NCBI RefSeq assembly: GCF_001050155.1
Contig: NZ_LFVY01000011.1
Coordinates: 153,451 to 217,450, forward strand
Reading direction: 5' to 3'
Origin: Nitratireductor soli
GTDB lineage: Bacteria; Pseudomonadota; Alphaproteobacteria; Rhizobiales; Rhizobiaceae
DNA: 64,000 bases
The translations under genes were made by a program, and so were the position numbers. Below, piece by piece: positions 27,314-36,580 of the stretch. The notes beneath the pieces were generated by a model. The model did not search any database. It had not been told where the DNA came from and saw nothing but the letters and a program-made list of their open reading frames with translations. Position 1 is the stretch's first letter. Every line of letters begins with the position of its first letter.

Positions 27314-27801
27314 GGCGTCTTCTCCGGCGGCCACCGGTCCGTGTCGTGGTCCGGATGCTGGTAGGAGACCATGTTGTGCAGGAACTCCACCGCCTCCGGG
27401 TCTTCTTCAGTGGTGTAGCCCGGCAGCGTCGGGATCGCGTCCGTGTAGGGCAATTTTCCCTCCATGCCCCATTGCACCACCGGCGTGATCTCCTCGGGAT
27501 GGTCGAACGCGGCGATGGCGACGGCCACGCCGTCCGGCGCCTCATAGGTCAGCGGCGTGCCGCATTGCTGGCAGAAGCCGCGCCGCACATGGTTCGACGA
27601 CTGGAAGCGCTTCGGTTCGGCCCGCGTCCAGGCGAGCGCGGCAGCGCGTACGGAAACCAGCGGCAGCATGATGTTGCCGGAAGCCTTCTGGCACATCCGG
27701 CAATGGCAGACCGAAGCCTTGCCCAGCGCGCCCTCGATGTGAAAGCGCACCGCGCCGCATTGGCAACCGCCGGAATAGACTGGCTTGTTGTCGAGGCTCA
27801 T
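27310..27801 (-). CDS. GFA-fold (CENP-V/GFA domain) protein, copy 1
   Basis: A 163-residue paralogue of the next gene, with the same zinc motifs (GGCQCGAVRFHIEG, CHCRMCQKASGN, FCQQCGTPLTYE) and the same tail SYQHPDHDTDRWPPE. The start MSLDNKPVYSGG lies 14 bp after the VOC gene's stop. It is part of a cysS-VOC-GFA-GFA run on the minus strand with short gaps or overlaps, so it is probably an operon. The tail motif is shared by both copies but is not one I know as a defined domain. Confidence 0.86.
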   Translation of the reverse strand: MSLDNKPVYSGGCQCGAVRFHIEGALGKASVCHCRMCQKASGNIMLPLVSVRAAALAWTRAEPKRFQSSNHVRRGFCQQCGTPLTYEAPDGVAVAIAAFDHPEEITPVVQWGMEGKLPYTDAIPTLPGYTTEEDPEAVEFLHNMVSYQHPDHDTDRWPPEKTP

Positions 27802-27815
27802 GACCCGCCCTTCCC

Positions 27816-28199
27816 TCATTCCGGCCGGTGACAGACGGCTTCGATGTTGTTGCCATCGGGATCGAAGACGAAAGCGCCGTAATAGTCGGGATGGTAATGC
27901 GGCCTGAGCCCCGGCGCGCCATTGTCGCGGCCGCCGGCGGCCAGTGCGGCGGCATGAAACGCATCCACCTCGGCGCGCGAACGGGCGGTGAAGGCGACGT
28001 GCTTGGCGTCGCTCGCCGTCTCGCCCTCGCTCAGCCAATAGACCGGCCGGTCGCGTCCATAGCCGCCAACCTTGCGGCCGCCGGTGAACTCGGCCGGCAC
28101 CATCATCATCAGCGACGCGCCCAGCGGCGCCATCGCCTGGTCGTAGAATGCCTTGGCCCGGTCGAAATCCACGACCTTGATGCCGATATGGTCGATCAT
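27816..28199 (-). CDS. VOC-family (glyoxalase/bleomycin-resistance fold) protein
   Basis: 127 residues with the two beta-alpha-beta-beta-beta modules of the vicinal oxygen chelate fold: [20 protein letters not shown] at the start and [19 protein letters not shown] at the end. Metal-binding His/Glu candidates are His4 and the Glu in NIEAV. The ATG lies in an ATGA overlap with the cysS stop. Substrate unknown; a lyase, dioxygenase or binding protein are all possible. Proximity to two GFA proteins might hint at aldehyde or thiol chemistry, but this is weak. Confidence 0.85.
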   Translation of the reverse strand: MIDHIGIKVVDFDRAKAFYDQAMAPLGASLMMMVPAEFTGGRKVGGYGRDRPVYWLSEGETASDAKHVAFTARSRAEVDAFHAAALAAGGRDNGAPGLRPHYHPDYYGAFVFDPDGNNIEAVCHRPE

Positions 28200-29671
28200 C
28201 GCTTCACCTCCCATCTGGTCCGTCGCTCGCCGCTGTCGGCGTCCTTGTAGTCCATCAGCTGGATGCCCTGCGCTGTCAGTTCTGCGCGCAGGCGGTCGGC
28301 CTCGGCGAAATTCTTCTCGCGCAGATGGCTCAGCCGCTCCTCGACCAGCGCTGCGACGGCACCCGCATCGACGGACGCGTCGGCAGCCTTGGCGGCAAGC
28401 CACTCGCTTTCGGTCGACGACAAGAGCCCAAGCAGCCCGGCACTGGCCTTCAGCCCTGCCTTGGCACCTTCATACCCCTTCGCCGCCTCGCCGCGCAGCT
28501 CGTGCATGGCGGCGATGGCTCCGGTCGTGCCGAGGTCGTCGCACAGGGCGGCCAGCGCATCGGCGCAACCAACGCCGGCCGCCTGCGTGTCGCCGACGGC
28601 GCGGTACCAGCCGTCGAGCACGGCCTCCGCCTCCTCCAGCTTGCGGACGGAAAAATCGATCGGCTCGCGGTAATGCGTCATCAGCATGGCCAGCCGCAGC
28701 ACCTCGCCCGGCCAGGCGCGGCCGCCGAACTTGTCAGACGCCAACAATTCATGAATCGTGATGAAATTGCCTTCCGACTTCGACATCTTGCGGCCCTCGA
28801 CCTGCAGGAAGCCGTTGTGCATCCAGGTGCGGGCCATGACATCGGTGCCATGCGCGCAGCGCGACTGGGCGATCTCGTTCTCGTGGTGCGGGAAGATCAG
28901 GTCGAGCCCGCCGCCATGGATGTCGAACTCCTCGCCCAGATAGGCCGCCGACATGGCCGAGCACTCGATGTGCCAGCCCGGCCGGCCGCGGATCGGCACG
29001 TCCTTCCCATCGATCGTGAAGCGCGCATCCCAGCCGGGTTCGTCGGCAGAGGACTGTTTCCACAAGACGAAATCGGCCGGGTTCTTCTTGTGCGCCTCGA
29101 CGGCGACGCGGGCGCCCGCCTGCTGCTCGTCGAGCTTGCGCTTGGACAGGCCGCCATAGGCCGGCATCGACGCCGTGTCGAACAGGATTTCGCCTTTTGC
29201 CTCATAGGCATGGCGGCGATCGATGAGAGATTGAATCAGGCTCGCCATGTCGGTCAGCCCGTCTTCGCGCGGCAGCACGAAATCGGTGGCGCGCGGCTCG
29301 ACGGTCGGCACCAGGCAGCCGAGCGCGGCCACGTCCTGATGGTACTGGTCGGCGGTCTTCTGCGTGACGGCGCGGATCGCCTCGTTGAGCGGCAGGCCCG
29401 GATAATCGCGCCTTGCGCGGGCGTTGATCTTGTCGTCGACGTCGGTGATGTTGCGCACATAGGTGACGTGCGCCTCGCCGTAGAGATGGCGCAGCAGGCG
29501 AAACAGGACGTCGAAGACGATGGCCGGGCGCGCGTTGCCGATATGGGCATAATCGTAGACCGTCGGGCCGCAGACATACATGCGCACATTGGCCGGGTCG
29601 ATCGGGACGAAATCCTCCTTGGCGCGCGTCAGTGTGTTGTAGACCCTGAGGCCCCTGAAACCATCCGTCAT
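28196..29671 (-). CDS. cysS: Cysteinyl-tRNA synthetase
   Basis: Class I aminoacyl-tRNA synthetase charging tRNA-Cys. It has 491 residues. The zinc-binding Cys in [18 protein letters not shown] contains the HIGH-type motif (HIGN). WHIECSAM and [18 protein letters not shown] are characteristic, and KMSKS is present as [10 protein letters not shown]. The C-terminal anticodon-recognition domain ends with [17 protein letters not shown]. First gene of the cysS-VOC-GFA-GFA run. Confidence 0.96.
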   Translation of the reverse strand: MTDGFRGLRVYNTLTRAKEDFVPIDPANVRMYVCGPTVYDYAHIGNARPAIVFDVLFRLLRHLYGEAHVTYVRNITDVDDKINARARRDYPGLPLNEAIRAVTQKTADQYHQDVAALGCLVPTVEPRATDFVLPREDGLTDMASLIQSLIDRRHAYEAKGEILFDTASMPAYGGLSKRKLDEQQAGARVAVEAHKKNPADFVLWKQSSADEPGWDARFTIDGKDVPIRGRPGWHIECSAMSAAYLGEEFDIHGGGLDLIFPHHENEIAQSRCAHGTDVMARTWMHNGFLQVEGRKMSKSEGNFITIHELLASDKFGGRAWPGEVLRLAMLMTHYREPIDFSVRKLEEAEAVLDGWYRAVGDTQAAGVGCADALAALCDDLGTTGAIAAMHELRGEAAKGYEGAKAGLKASAGLLGLLSSTESEWLAAKAADASVDAGAVAALVEERLSHLREKNFAEADRLRAELTAQGIQLMDYKDADSGERRTRWEVKR

Positions 29672-30110
29672 CGTCGCTTCCCGTTTTTACCTGTCCCAAC
29701 TTCTTCCAACGCTCTGCCCGCAAAGGCAATGCAAAGCTCAGGCCGGCCATCTGGCCAGGGCGTTTTTCTCGTGTGTGAAGGGCGAAAACGTCCGGACCAG
29801 CGTGAGGCGCTAGCCGATAATGCAAATGCCGGTGATGGCGCACAGCGTTTTCATGGCTGTTCTTATCGCCGCAGGAGGAAAAACCGTCAAGACAAAATGC
29901 TGAACGCCAAAAGGCTGGGGACTGCGCGCATCGGGCACGCCGCGGCCCAAAAGGAGTATTGCCCCGGGCCGCCGATTGTGAAGGAAATGTTAAGGCTGAT
30001 GCGGCAATTTTAACGACGTACTTTCCGATCGGGGCATTCGGTCAAGATTTTGTCGGATTCGATCCCCATCTGCGCGGAAGGGACGACAACGCGGAACCAA
30101 GGATCAGAGT
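29672..30110. other. Intergenic region upstream of cysS
   Basis: 439 bp between divergent genes with no ORF that looks coding. It must contain the cysS promoter on the minus strand and the promoter of the small gene at 30111. The segment around 29985-30060 is AT-richer (GAAATGTTAAGG, CAATTTTAACGACG) and is the likeliest promoter position, but I see no clear -35/-10 pair. Confidence 0.4.
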
Positions 30111-30281
30111 ATGCCCCGCGAAACGAACAAGCCAGCAGAGCAAGCACCCGATCAGGAAAAGCTCCTGCTCAGCCAGTATCACGCGGTTGGGCCGGCTGCG
30201 ATCGCCGCCGCTTTGCAGTGCAAGGGTGAAAAGGCCGCGCCGGCACCCCGGCCAAGCCCCTATACGACGCAGACCGATTGA
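30111..30281 (+). CDS. Small 56-residue protein of unknown function
   Basis: An ORF that starts MPRETNKPAEQAPDQEKLLL, continues with an alanine-rich helix (GPAAIAAALQCKGEKAA) and ends in a proline-rich tail PAPRPSPYTTQTD. AAGGA lies 7 nt before the ATG. It resembles a small hypothetical protein I recall from rhizobial genomes (charged head, 'EKLLLxQY', then 'AAALxxK'), but I cannot name a family. Independent gene between divergent cysS and the oxidoreductase. Confidence 0.55.
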   Translation: MPRETNKPAEQAPDQEKLLLSQYHAVGPAAIAAALQCKGEKAAPAPRPSPYTTQTD

Positions 30282-30601
30282 GGTTTCTGCCCTGGTCATG
30301 GGCCAGGGGCGTCGGACGGGCAGAGCACGCGTTTCCATCGCATCGGCGAGAGGGAGATTGTGTGCCTGGCCCTGGAGCGCCTTGCGTCCGCCTGGTCGCT
30401 GCACAAGAATGCTCGCTTCGTGCGCTCTCCATCTCCCGTGCAATGCCGCGACCGCATCAAACGATGCGTATTTTTCGCTTGGCTGGCCGATAGACAGCAT
30501 GAGATGTGTCGATCCGTAATCTCCTTGCTTTCCGCATTCATGCGGACGTCAGGTGATTCCACCCGACTGCAAGATGCTGCATCCAGAGGTTCAGCCGCGC
30601 C
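30282..30601. other. Intergenic stretch before the FAD oxidoreductase
   Basis: No convincing gene. It carries a weak hairpin CCCTGG/CCAGGG near 30291-30309 and one copy of the TCCGCA-hairpin dispersed repeat at its 3' end, which runs almost up to the oxidoreductase start. Confidence 0.4.
30526..30583. repeat. Dispersed repeat with TCCGCA hairpin, copy A
   Basis: A segment with hairpin TCCGCA-TTCA-TGCGGA followed by CGTCAGGTGATTCCACCCGA and CTGCAAGATGCTG. The same string, with a few substitutions, occurs at 36627-36682 and 60716-60772. It sits just upstream of the oxidoreductase gene. Confidence 0.8.
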
Positions 30602-31885
30602 ATGAGAAACGACCCGTTGTCCCACGGCCTTTGGGAGAAAACCGCTCCACCCGCCCCGGCAACCCGGCCTCTCGAAGGCGCAGCGCGCAGCGATGTGGCC
30701 ATTGTCGGCGGTGGATACACCGGCCTGTCGGCGGCGCTTCACCTGGCGGAGGCCGGCATTTCGGCCACCTTGCTCGAGGCGGAGGATGTCGGTTTCGGTG
30801 GCTCGGGCCGCAATGTCGGACTGGTCAATGCCGGCATGTGGGTGATGCCGGACGATCTGCCGGCGATCCTCGGTGCTAAGCATGGCGAACGGCTTCTGAC
30901 ATTGCTCGGCGACGCGCCAAGCGTGGTGTTCGACCTGGCCGAGCGGCACGGGATCGACTGCGAGGCCGTCCGCGCCGGCACGCTGCATTGCGCCGTCGGC
31001 CAGGCCGGCGTCCGGCAGCTCGAAGAGCGCACCCGCCAATGGGCGGCGCGCGGCGCCCCGGTGCGACTGCTCGACGCCGAGGAAACCGCCGCACGGATCG
31101 GCAGCCGCGCCTATGCGGCGGCGCTGCTCGACGCGCGCGCCGGCACGATCCAGCCGCTCGCCTATGCGCGCGGCCTGGCATCGGCCGCCATCCGCGCCGG
31201 CGCCAGCCTGCACACGGCTTCGCGCGTCGTGCGCGCCGAGGCCGACGGCGCGGGCTGGCGGCTCCACACCGACAAGGGGTCGCTGACGGCAGCCACGGTC
31301 ATCGTCGCCACCAATGCCTATACGAAAACGCCATGGGCCGAGCTGCGCGAGGAGCTCGTCCACCTGCCCTACTTCAATTTCGCCACCCCGCCGCTCTCCG
31401 CGGCGCTGCGGGCGAAGATCCTGCCGGGACTGCAGGGCGCATGGGATACGAAGCAGATCCTCACCTCGTTTCGCTGGGATCGCACGGGGCGGCTCGTTTT
31501 CGGCAGCGTCGGCGCGCTGAACGGCACCGGGCTTGCCGTGCACCGCGCCTGGGCGCAACGCGCCATCGGGCGGATTTTCCCCGAACTCAAGGGAACCGGG
31601 TTCGAGGCCGGCTGGTACGGGCAGATCGGCATGACGAACGACCACCTGCCGAGATTCCACCGCCTCGCCGACAATGTCATCGGCTTTTCGGGCTATAATG
31701 GACGGGGTATCGGCCCGGGCACCGTGTTCGGCCAGACATTGGCCAAATTCGTCACCGGCGGGATCGCCGAAGCCGACCTGCCGCTGCCGGTCACCGAGGT
31801 CGCCGCGCAATCCTTCCGCAGCGCGCGTGAAGGATTTTACCGCTTCGGCGCGGAAGCCGCGCATCTGGCGCGCACCCTTGTGTGA
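30602..31885 (+). CDS. FAD-dependent amine/amino-acid oxidoreductase (DAO family)
   Basis: A 427-residue flavoprotein. The Rossmann FAD motif DVAIVGGGYTGLSAALHLAE is at about 31-50, followed by GFGGSGRNVGLVNAGMW, typical of the gamma-glutamylputrescine oxidase/OrdL subgroup. C-terminal FSGYNGRGIGPGTVFGQ closes the FAD site. It probably oxidises a secondary or primary amine substrate such as a polyamine derivative; the exact substrate is not evident. Stands alone, convergent with the SRAP gene. Confidence 0.87.
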   Translation: MRNDPLSHGLWEKTAPPAPATRPLEGAARSDVAIVGGGYTGLSAALHLAEAGISATLLEAEDVGFGGSGRNVGLVNAGMWVMPDDLPAILGAKHGERLLTLLGDAPSVVFDLAERHGIDCEAVRAGTLHCAVGQAGVRQLEERTRQWAARGAPVRLLDAEETAARIGSRAYAAALLDARAGTIQPLAYARGLASAAIRAGASLHTASRVVRAEADGAGWRLHTDKGSLTAATVIVATNAYTKTPWAELREELVHLPYFNFATPPLSAALRAKILPGLQGAWDTKQILTSFRWDRTGRLVFGSVGALNGTGLAVHRAWAQRAIGRIFPELKGTGFEAGWYGQIGMTNDHLPRFHRLADNVIGFSGYNGRGIGPGTVFGQTLAKFVTGGIAEADLPLPVTEVAAQSFRSAREGFYRFGAEAAHLARTLV

Positions 31886-31897
31886 GAGCGGCCAGCC

Positions 31898-32653
31898 TCA
31901 AAACAGCGTCAGCTGATCGTCGCCCGCATCCTTCGGCTCGTCGTCGAGTGCCGCGGCCCTGCCCTCGGCGCGTTCCTGCAGTTCCGGCCCCATATTGGCG
32001 ACCTTGTTGACCTTGTCGGACACCGGCACGGCCTCGAAGAAGCCGGGATCGGCGGGCCGCAGGAGGTCTGCCACGTCGCGCGGCTCCTGATTGAGGCAAT
32101 CGAGCCAGCGGGCGAAATCCTGCTGGTCGATGACCACCGGCATGCGGTGGTGGATGCCGCGCAGGTCCTCATTGGCGTCCACGGTCAGGATGGCGCCGGT
32201 GTCGAGTTCGGTGCCGCCTGGCTCCGACCAGCTTTCCATCAGGCCGGCAAAGGCGATGACGCCGCCATGTCTCGGCCGCACCCAGTAAGGTTCGGCGCGC
32301 TTGTTGCCGATCCGCCGCCATTCATAGAACCCCGAGGCCGGCACCAGCGCGCGGCGATGGCGCATGGCGGCGCGAAAGGAGGCTTTCTCCGCCGCCGTTT
32401 CCGAGCGCGCGTTGAACAGCAGCGGCAGGTCGGCCGGGTTCTTCGCCCAGGACGGGATCAGCCCCCAGCGCACCAGCATCGCCTGCCGCGGCGGCAGGTT
32501 TGAACCTGGTCCGCCCGCCGGCCCGGCAAGCGCCATCAGGATGGGCTGTGTCGGGGCGATGTTGTAGCGCGGCGGAAACGGATCGATGTCCATCACCGCC
32601 AGCAATGACTGCACGGCGTCTGGCGTCGCGTTGAGGGCAAAGCGTCCGCACAT
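31898..32653 (-). CDS. SRAP-domain protein (YedK/HMCES type)
   Basis: SOS response-associated peptidase family, which forms a covalent crosslink to abasic sites in single-stranded DNA through Cys2. The start MCGRFAL gives the catalytic Cys2. YNIAPTQPILM, ARSETAAEKASFRAAMRHRR, ASGFYEW and the active-site His/Glu context HHRMPVV are all visible. It has 251 residues, with a short acidic C-terminal tail beyond the core. A genome-protection role is established for the family. Confidence 0.92.
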   Translation of the reverse strand: MCGRFALNATPDAVQSLLAVMDIDPFPPRYNIAPTQPILMALAGPAGGPGSNLPPRQAMLVRWGLIPSWAKNPADLPLLFNARSETAAEKASFRAAMRHRRALVPASGFYEWRRIGNKRAEPYWVRPRHGGVIAFAGLMESWSEPGGTELDTGAILTVDANEDLRGIHHRMPVVIDQQDFARWLDCLNQEPRDVADLLRPADPGFFEAVPVSDKVNKVANMGPELQERAEGRAAALDDEPKDAGDDQLTLF

Positions 32654-32783
32654 GGTTCAATAGCACCCCTGCTTGCCGGCGCCGGCCATCGTCCTGTCGC
32701 TGATCATTGCCTCGCGCATCCCGGTTCGTCCATTATCGCGCCGACTGTTGGCGATGGACGGTGGCGATGCAAGGCTCGTATTC

Positions 32784-33194
32784 ATGAAACCAGAGGAAAT
32801 CCGCGCGGTCTCCGCCGCCGTGTTGCGCGACGGCCGGTTCCTGCTGGTGCGTCGCGGACGCGCGCCGGCGAAGGATCTTTACGCCTTTCCGGGCGGACGC
32901 ATCGAGGCGGACGAGACGGCCGAACAGGCGGTCATGCGCGAACTGCGCGAGGAAACGGGGCTTGCCGCAAGCGGGTTGCGCCTGCACCGCCGAATCCGCC
33001 TGACGGCCGAGCAATCAGGCCCGGTCTTTGTCCTCGACGTCTTTCGCGCCGCCGTCGAGGACGGTTTGGCCATTGCCGGCGACGACGCCAGCGAGGCCGG
33101 CTGGTTCACGCTGGAGGAGATGCGCCGTCTGCCGATCACCGACAGCACCCTGGCAATCGCCGAGGAGCTTGCCGCGGCGCGGTGCGGCCGGTGA
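32784..33194 (+). CDS. NUDIX hydrolase
   Basis: A pyrophosphohydrolase with the full Nudix box GGRIEADETAEQAVMRELRE-ETGL (G-x5-E-x7-R-E-x2-E-E-x-G). It has 136 residues from MKPEEIRAVSAAVLRD. Earlier in-frame ATGs (32673, 32754) exist; the chosen one has AAGG about 10 nt upstream and fits the fold start. Substrate, perhaps an ADP-ribose or oxidised nucleotide, cannot be told. Confidence 0.85.
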   Translation: MKPEEIRAVSAAVLRDGRFLLVRRGRAPAKDLYAFPGGRIEADETAEQAVMRELREETGLAASGLRLHRRIRLTAEQSGPVFVLDVFRAAVEDGLAIAGDDASEAGWFTLEEMRRLPITDSTLAIAEELAAARCGR

Positions 33195-33300
33195 CCGGCA
33201 ATGCTCTCAATCTTGCCACTTTCTTCACGCCGATGCGGATATGCCTCTGCGAGGCAGGCGGGCATTTGACATGGCGGGCGGCGTTGAGAGAAAACACGGC

Positions 33301-33672
33301 ATGAACAGGGGATACGCGATTGCCATCTGTCTCATGGCGCTGTCCTTGACGGCCACGCCCGCCCACGCCGTGGACGCCACTTACGAAAAACCGCTGCTGC
33401 GGCTGGCGGAAGTGCTCGGCGCCGTTCATTATCTGCGCAACATCTGCGGCGAGGATTCCGACGCCTGGCGCACCAGGATGCAGGAGCTTCTGGCGGCCGA
33501 GGCCCCGTCGCAGGCGCGGCGCGAGAAACTGGTTGCGAGTTTCAATCACGGGTACCGCGCTTTTGCCGGCACCTATGAGAGCTGCACGGCGCAGGCGCTT
33601 GCCGCGGTCGAACGGTACATGAAGGAAGGCGCCCTTTTGTCCAGGGACATCGCCCAGCGATACGGGAATTGA
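33301..33672 (+). CDS. TIGR02301-family secreted protein
   Basis: A 123-residue protein with a signal peptide (MNRGYAIAICLMALSLTATP, cleavage after AHA). The mature domain contains LRLAEVLGAVHYLRNICGED, RREKLVASFNHGYRAFAGTY and ESCTAQA. These match the TIGR02301 family, which I know only from alphaproteobacteria and which has no assigned role. Two cysteines in the mature part could form a periplasmic disulfide. An alternative ATG at 33271 would spoil the signal peptide. Confidence 0.82.
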   Translation: MNRGYAIAICLMALSLTATPAHAVDATYEKPLLRLAEVLGAVHYLRNICGEDSDAWRTRMQELLAAEAPSQARREKLVASFNHGYRAFAGTYESCTAQALAAVERYMKEGALLSRDIAQRYGN

Positions 33673-33681
33673 AGCGTGATC

Positions 33682-34479
33682 ATGATGCGGCAGATTTTGC
33701 ACACGACGACAGGACACGCAGGGCATAGCCGCCCGCTCCTCCGGCCAAGCCTGGCGGGCCTCTTCCTGCTCGCTCTGGCGGGCACCCCGGCCCAGGCGCT
33801 GAGCGAATTGCAGGAGACGCCGCCCCTGCCGGGCCAGCCTTCCCCCGACAGTGTCGAGCGCATGCCCCTGCCCGCGCCTGTCCAGACACCTGCGGCCAGG
33901 GATGCAGAACCCGGCGAGCCGATGGGCGGTGATGACGGCGAAGAGGCCGATCCGACCGACGAGGCGCCCGAGCGCGACGCCGTGCGGCCTGATACGGGTA
34001 TCGACAAGCCAACGCCGGAAATCCTCTACGATCTCGACAAGCTGCCAGAACCCGTGCGGCGCATGCACGGGCTGATCGTCGAGGCGTGCAAGAGCGGAGA
34101 CCTGGAAGCGCTGCGGCCGCTGATCGGCAATGGCGACAGCATGACCCAGCTCTCGCTGGGCGGGCTCGACGGCGACCCGCTCGAGTTTCTGCGGGAGCTT
34201 TCGGGCGATGACGAGGGCCAGGAAATCCTGGCGATCCTGCTCGAGGTCTTGCAGGCAGGCTATGTCCATCTCGATGCCGGAACGCCGGCGGAAAGCTATG
34301 TCTGGCCCTATTTTTTCGCCCTGCCGCTCGACAGTCTCGACAAGCGCCAGCGCGTCGAACTGTTCACGCTGGTGACGGCTGGCGACTACGAGGACATGAA
34401 GAATTTCGGCGCCTACATCTTCTACCGCGTCGGCATCACGCCCGAGGGGCGCTGGGCGTTTTTTGTCGCCGGGGACTGA
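33682..34479 (+). CDS. Putative exported protein, function unknown
   Basis: 265 residues. A signal-like N-terminus (RPSLAGLFLLALAGTPAQA) is followed by a Pro/Asp/Glu-rich region to about 110. The conserved-looking C-terminal domain contains GDLEALRPLIGNGDSMTQLS and LDSLDKRQRVELFTLVTAGD, ending GITPEGRWAFFVAGD. The last part looks like a known rhizobial hypothetical family that I cannot name. Starts GTG 33676 and ATG 33685 are alternatives. It lies 9 bp after the TIGR02301 gene, probably in the same operon. Confidence 0.7.
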   Translation: MMRQILHTTTGHAGHSRPLLRPSLAGLFLLALAGTPAQALSELQETPPLPGQPSPDSVERMPLPAPVQTPAARDAEPGEPMGGDDGEEADPTDEAPERDAVRPDTGIDKPTPEILYDLDKLPEPVRRMHGLIVEACKSGDLEALRPLIGNGDSMTQLSLGGLDGDPLEFLRELSGDDEGQEILAILLEVLQAGYVHLDAGTPAESYVWPYFFALPLDSLDKRQRVELFTLVTAGDYEDMKNFGAYIFYRVGITPEGRWAFFVAGD

Positions 34480-34534
34480 GGCGGGCCTTGCAACCGGCGG
34501 ATGCATCCCCATATTTTTGGCGGGAGGACCTCCA

Positions 34535-34966
34535 ATGACCGGCATCGCGCGATCCGAGACCGAAGCCTTCATCCCGATGCGGACCAAGCGTCGGAGCACC
34601 CGCGCGCGGGTCATCCGCCGGGTCGTCCTGTTCCAGATCAAGCTGATGGCCGACGGGTTGCGCGATGTGGTGATGAGCCCGCTGTCTATCGCTGCCGGCG
34701 TTCTCGGCGTTCTGTTCCATCGCCGGGACGCCGAGGTGTATTTCGACCGCCTGATGCAGTTCGGCCGCGACACCGATCACTGGATCAATCTGTTCGATCA
34801 CCGCAGCGCCGGCGCCGGCTGTGGATCGCCCTCCCTCGACAGCATCGCCGACGACATCGAGAACGCGGTCCGCCGCGACTACGACCGCGGCGGCATCAGC
34901 GCAAAAAGCGCAGAGGCCCTGTCGGAGATCGCCCGCAATCTGCGCCACCGCTCGGCGCGCTCCTGA
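34535..34966 (+). CDS. Conserved hypothetical protein with basic head and one hydrophobic segment
   Basis: A 143-residue protein starting MTGIARSETEAFIPMRTKRR with GGGAGG 8 nt upstream. A weakly hydrophobic segment (VVMSPLSIAAGVLGVLFHRR) is followed by DTDHWINLFDHRS and an acidic/basic C-terminal helix. Found, as I recall, in rhizobia without assigned function. It follows the exported-protein gene by 55 bp on the same strand. Confidence 0.65.
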   Translation: MTGIARSETEAFIPMRTKRRSTRARVIRRVVLFQIKLMADGLRDVVMSPLSIAAGVLGVLFHRRDAEVYFDRLMQFGRDTDHWINLFDHRSAGAGCGSPSLDSIADDIENAVRRDYDRGGISAKSAEALSEIARNLRHRSARS

Positions 34967-35075
34967 CAAGCACCGCCTTGCGGCATCTTCCTGACACACG
35001 CCGCCTTGCGGCAGGGACGAAAGCGTCCTAGCTAGAAACCTACACCATCTGCCAGAGACGTTTCGCGGGTTCATC

Positions 35076-35933
35076 ATGCCGACTTGCCTTCTCGATCAGC
35101 GCGCTCTCATCGACGTCAGCGGCCCCGATGCCGAGCATTTCCTGCAGACGATCATCACCACCGATCTCGATCAGCTCAAACCCGGCGAAGCCCGTGCCGG
35201 CGCGCTGCTTGCCCCGCAGGGCAAGATCCTGTTCGATTTCATCGTTTCGCGCGCCGGGCCGGAAGCGTTCAACCTGGAATGCCGCGCCGCGACCGCCGCC
35301 GATCTTCTGCGCCGCCTGATGCTCTACAGGCTGCGGGCGAAACTCGATATTTCGTTAAAGGAACAGCAGCTTGTCGCTGTTTCATGGGGCGATGATTCCG
35401 CTTCCTCAAGCGATGATTCAAATCATGTGGATCGCCGCTTTCCCGACGCTGCGCGGGTCGTGCGCCACTATGGCGAAGCCATGGACGCCAATGCGGACAT
35501 CGCCGCCTGGGACGCGTTGCGGATCGCCCATGCGGTGGCCGAGAGCGGCGCCGATTTCCAACTCGGCGACGCCTTCCCGCACGATGTCCTCTACGATCAG
35601 AATGGCGGTCTCGGCCTGAAGAAGGGCTGCTATATCGGCCAGGAAGTGGTCTCGCGCATGCAGCATCGCGGTACGGCGCGGCGGCGTCTTCTGATCGCCG
35701 CCGGCGAAGGCGTCCTGCCCGCCGCAGGCAGCGAACTGACCGCCTCCGGCCGCGCGCTCGGCACGCTTGGAACGGTCGATGGGCCAAACGGACTGGCGAT
35801 TGCCCGCATCGACCGGGTGAAGGACGCCGTCGACGCCGGTACGCCGATCCTTGCCGGCGACGTGCCGGTCACCCTGGCCATCCCCGCCTGGGCGCGCTTC
35901 ACCTTTCCCGAAAGCGGTGGAGACGCCGCCTGA
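35076..35933 (+). CDS. ygfZ: YgfZ/GcvT-like folate-binding protein
   Basis: Tetrahydrofolate-dependent factor assisting iron-sulfur cluster enzymes. It has 285 residues. The invariant K-G-C-Y-x-G-Q-E motif is visible as KKGCYIGQEVVSRMQHRG in the middle; the N-terminus LIDVSGPDAEHFLQTIITTD is typical of the family. The one-base overlap (TGATG) with the downstream HD gene indicates co-translation. Confidence 0.9.
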   Translation: MPTCLLDQRALIDVSGPDAEHFLQTIITTDLDQLKPGEARAGALLAPQGKILFDFIVSRAGPEAFNLECRAATAADLLRRLMLYRLRAKLDISLKEQQLVAVSWGDDSASSSDDSNHVDRRFPDAARVVRHYGEAMDANADIAAWDALRIAHAVAESGADFQLGDAFPHDVLYDQNGGLGLKKGCYIGQEVVSRMQHRGTARRRLLIAAGEGVLPAAGSELTASGRALGTLGTVDGPNGLAIARIDRVKDAVDAGTPILAGDVPVTLAIPAWARFTFPESGGDAA

Positions 35934-36580
35934 TGCCCAGGCTGGCCATGAAGCCGAAAAGCCCGGCGAAGGCACCGGCCGCGGCGCGCGCCTGGCAGCG
36001 CATGCTGTCGGGACGGCGTCTCGACCTGCTCGATCCCTCGCCGCTCGATATCGAGATCGGCGACATCGCCCACGGCCTGGCGCGCGTCGCCCGCTGGAAC
36101 GGGCAGACCGAGGGCGACCACGCCTATTCGGTGGCGCAGCATTCGCTTCTGGTGGAGGAGATTTTCGGCGTCGTCATGCGCGACGCGACGCCCGACACAT
36201 TGCTTGCCGCCCTGCTGCACGATGCGCCCGAATATGTCATCGGCGACATGATCTCGCCGTTCAAGGCAACGCTGGGCGACGACTACAAACTGGTGGAAAA
36301 GCGTTTGCAGCGCGCCATCCACCTGCGTTTCGCCCTGTGGCCCGACCTGACGGAGACGCTGAAGAAGGCCATCAAGCGCGCCGACCGCATCGCCGCCTTC
36401 TACGAGGCGACGCGGCTGGCCGGCTTCGGGGAGCCGGAGGCGGCGCGCTTCTTCGGCCGGCCGCGCGGCGTGCGGCCTGAAATGCTGAACCTTGCGCCCC
36501 TGCCGGCCAAGCGGGCGCAAAAGGCGTTCCTCGCGCGGTTTGCGGCGATCGAGAAACTGCGCGGCACCGTTGGCCACTAG
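35933..36580 (+). CDS. HD-domain hydrolase (YfbR/nucleotidase-like)
   Basis: A 215-residue metal-dependent phosphohydrolase. HD-domain ligands: His in QHSLLVEEIF, the HD pair in ALLHDAPEYVIGDM, and a later Asp in KRADRIAAFYEA. The arrangement resembles E. coli YfbR 5'-deoxynucleotidase, and the substrate may be a nucleotide. Coupled to ygfZ. A 10-bp hairpin repeat begins at its stop codon. Confidence 0.83.
   Translation: MPRLAMKPKSPAKAPAAARAWQRMLSGRRLDLLDPSPLDIEIGDIAHGLARVARWNGQTEGDHAYSVAQHSLLVEEIFGVVMRDATPDTLLAALLHDAPEYVIGDMISPFKATLGDDYKLVEKRLQRAIHLRFALWPDLTETLKKAIKRADRIAAFYEATRLAGFGEPEAARFFGRPRGVRPEMLNLAPLPAKRAQKAFLARFAAIEKLRGTVGH

Noticed and set aside
29959..30519. 186-codon ORF covering the small gene at 30111
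   Set aside because: Different frame from the small gene, cysteine/arginine-rich and without ribosome site; the 56-residue frame is better supported.
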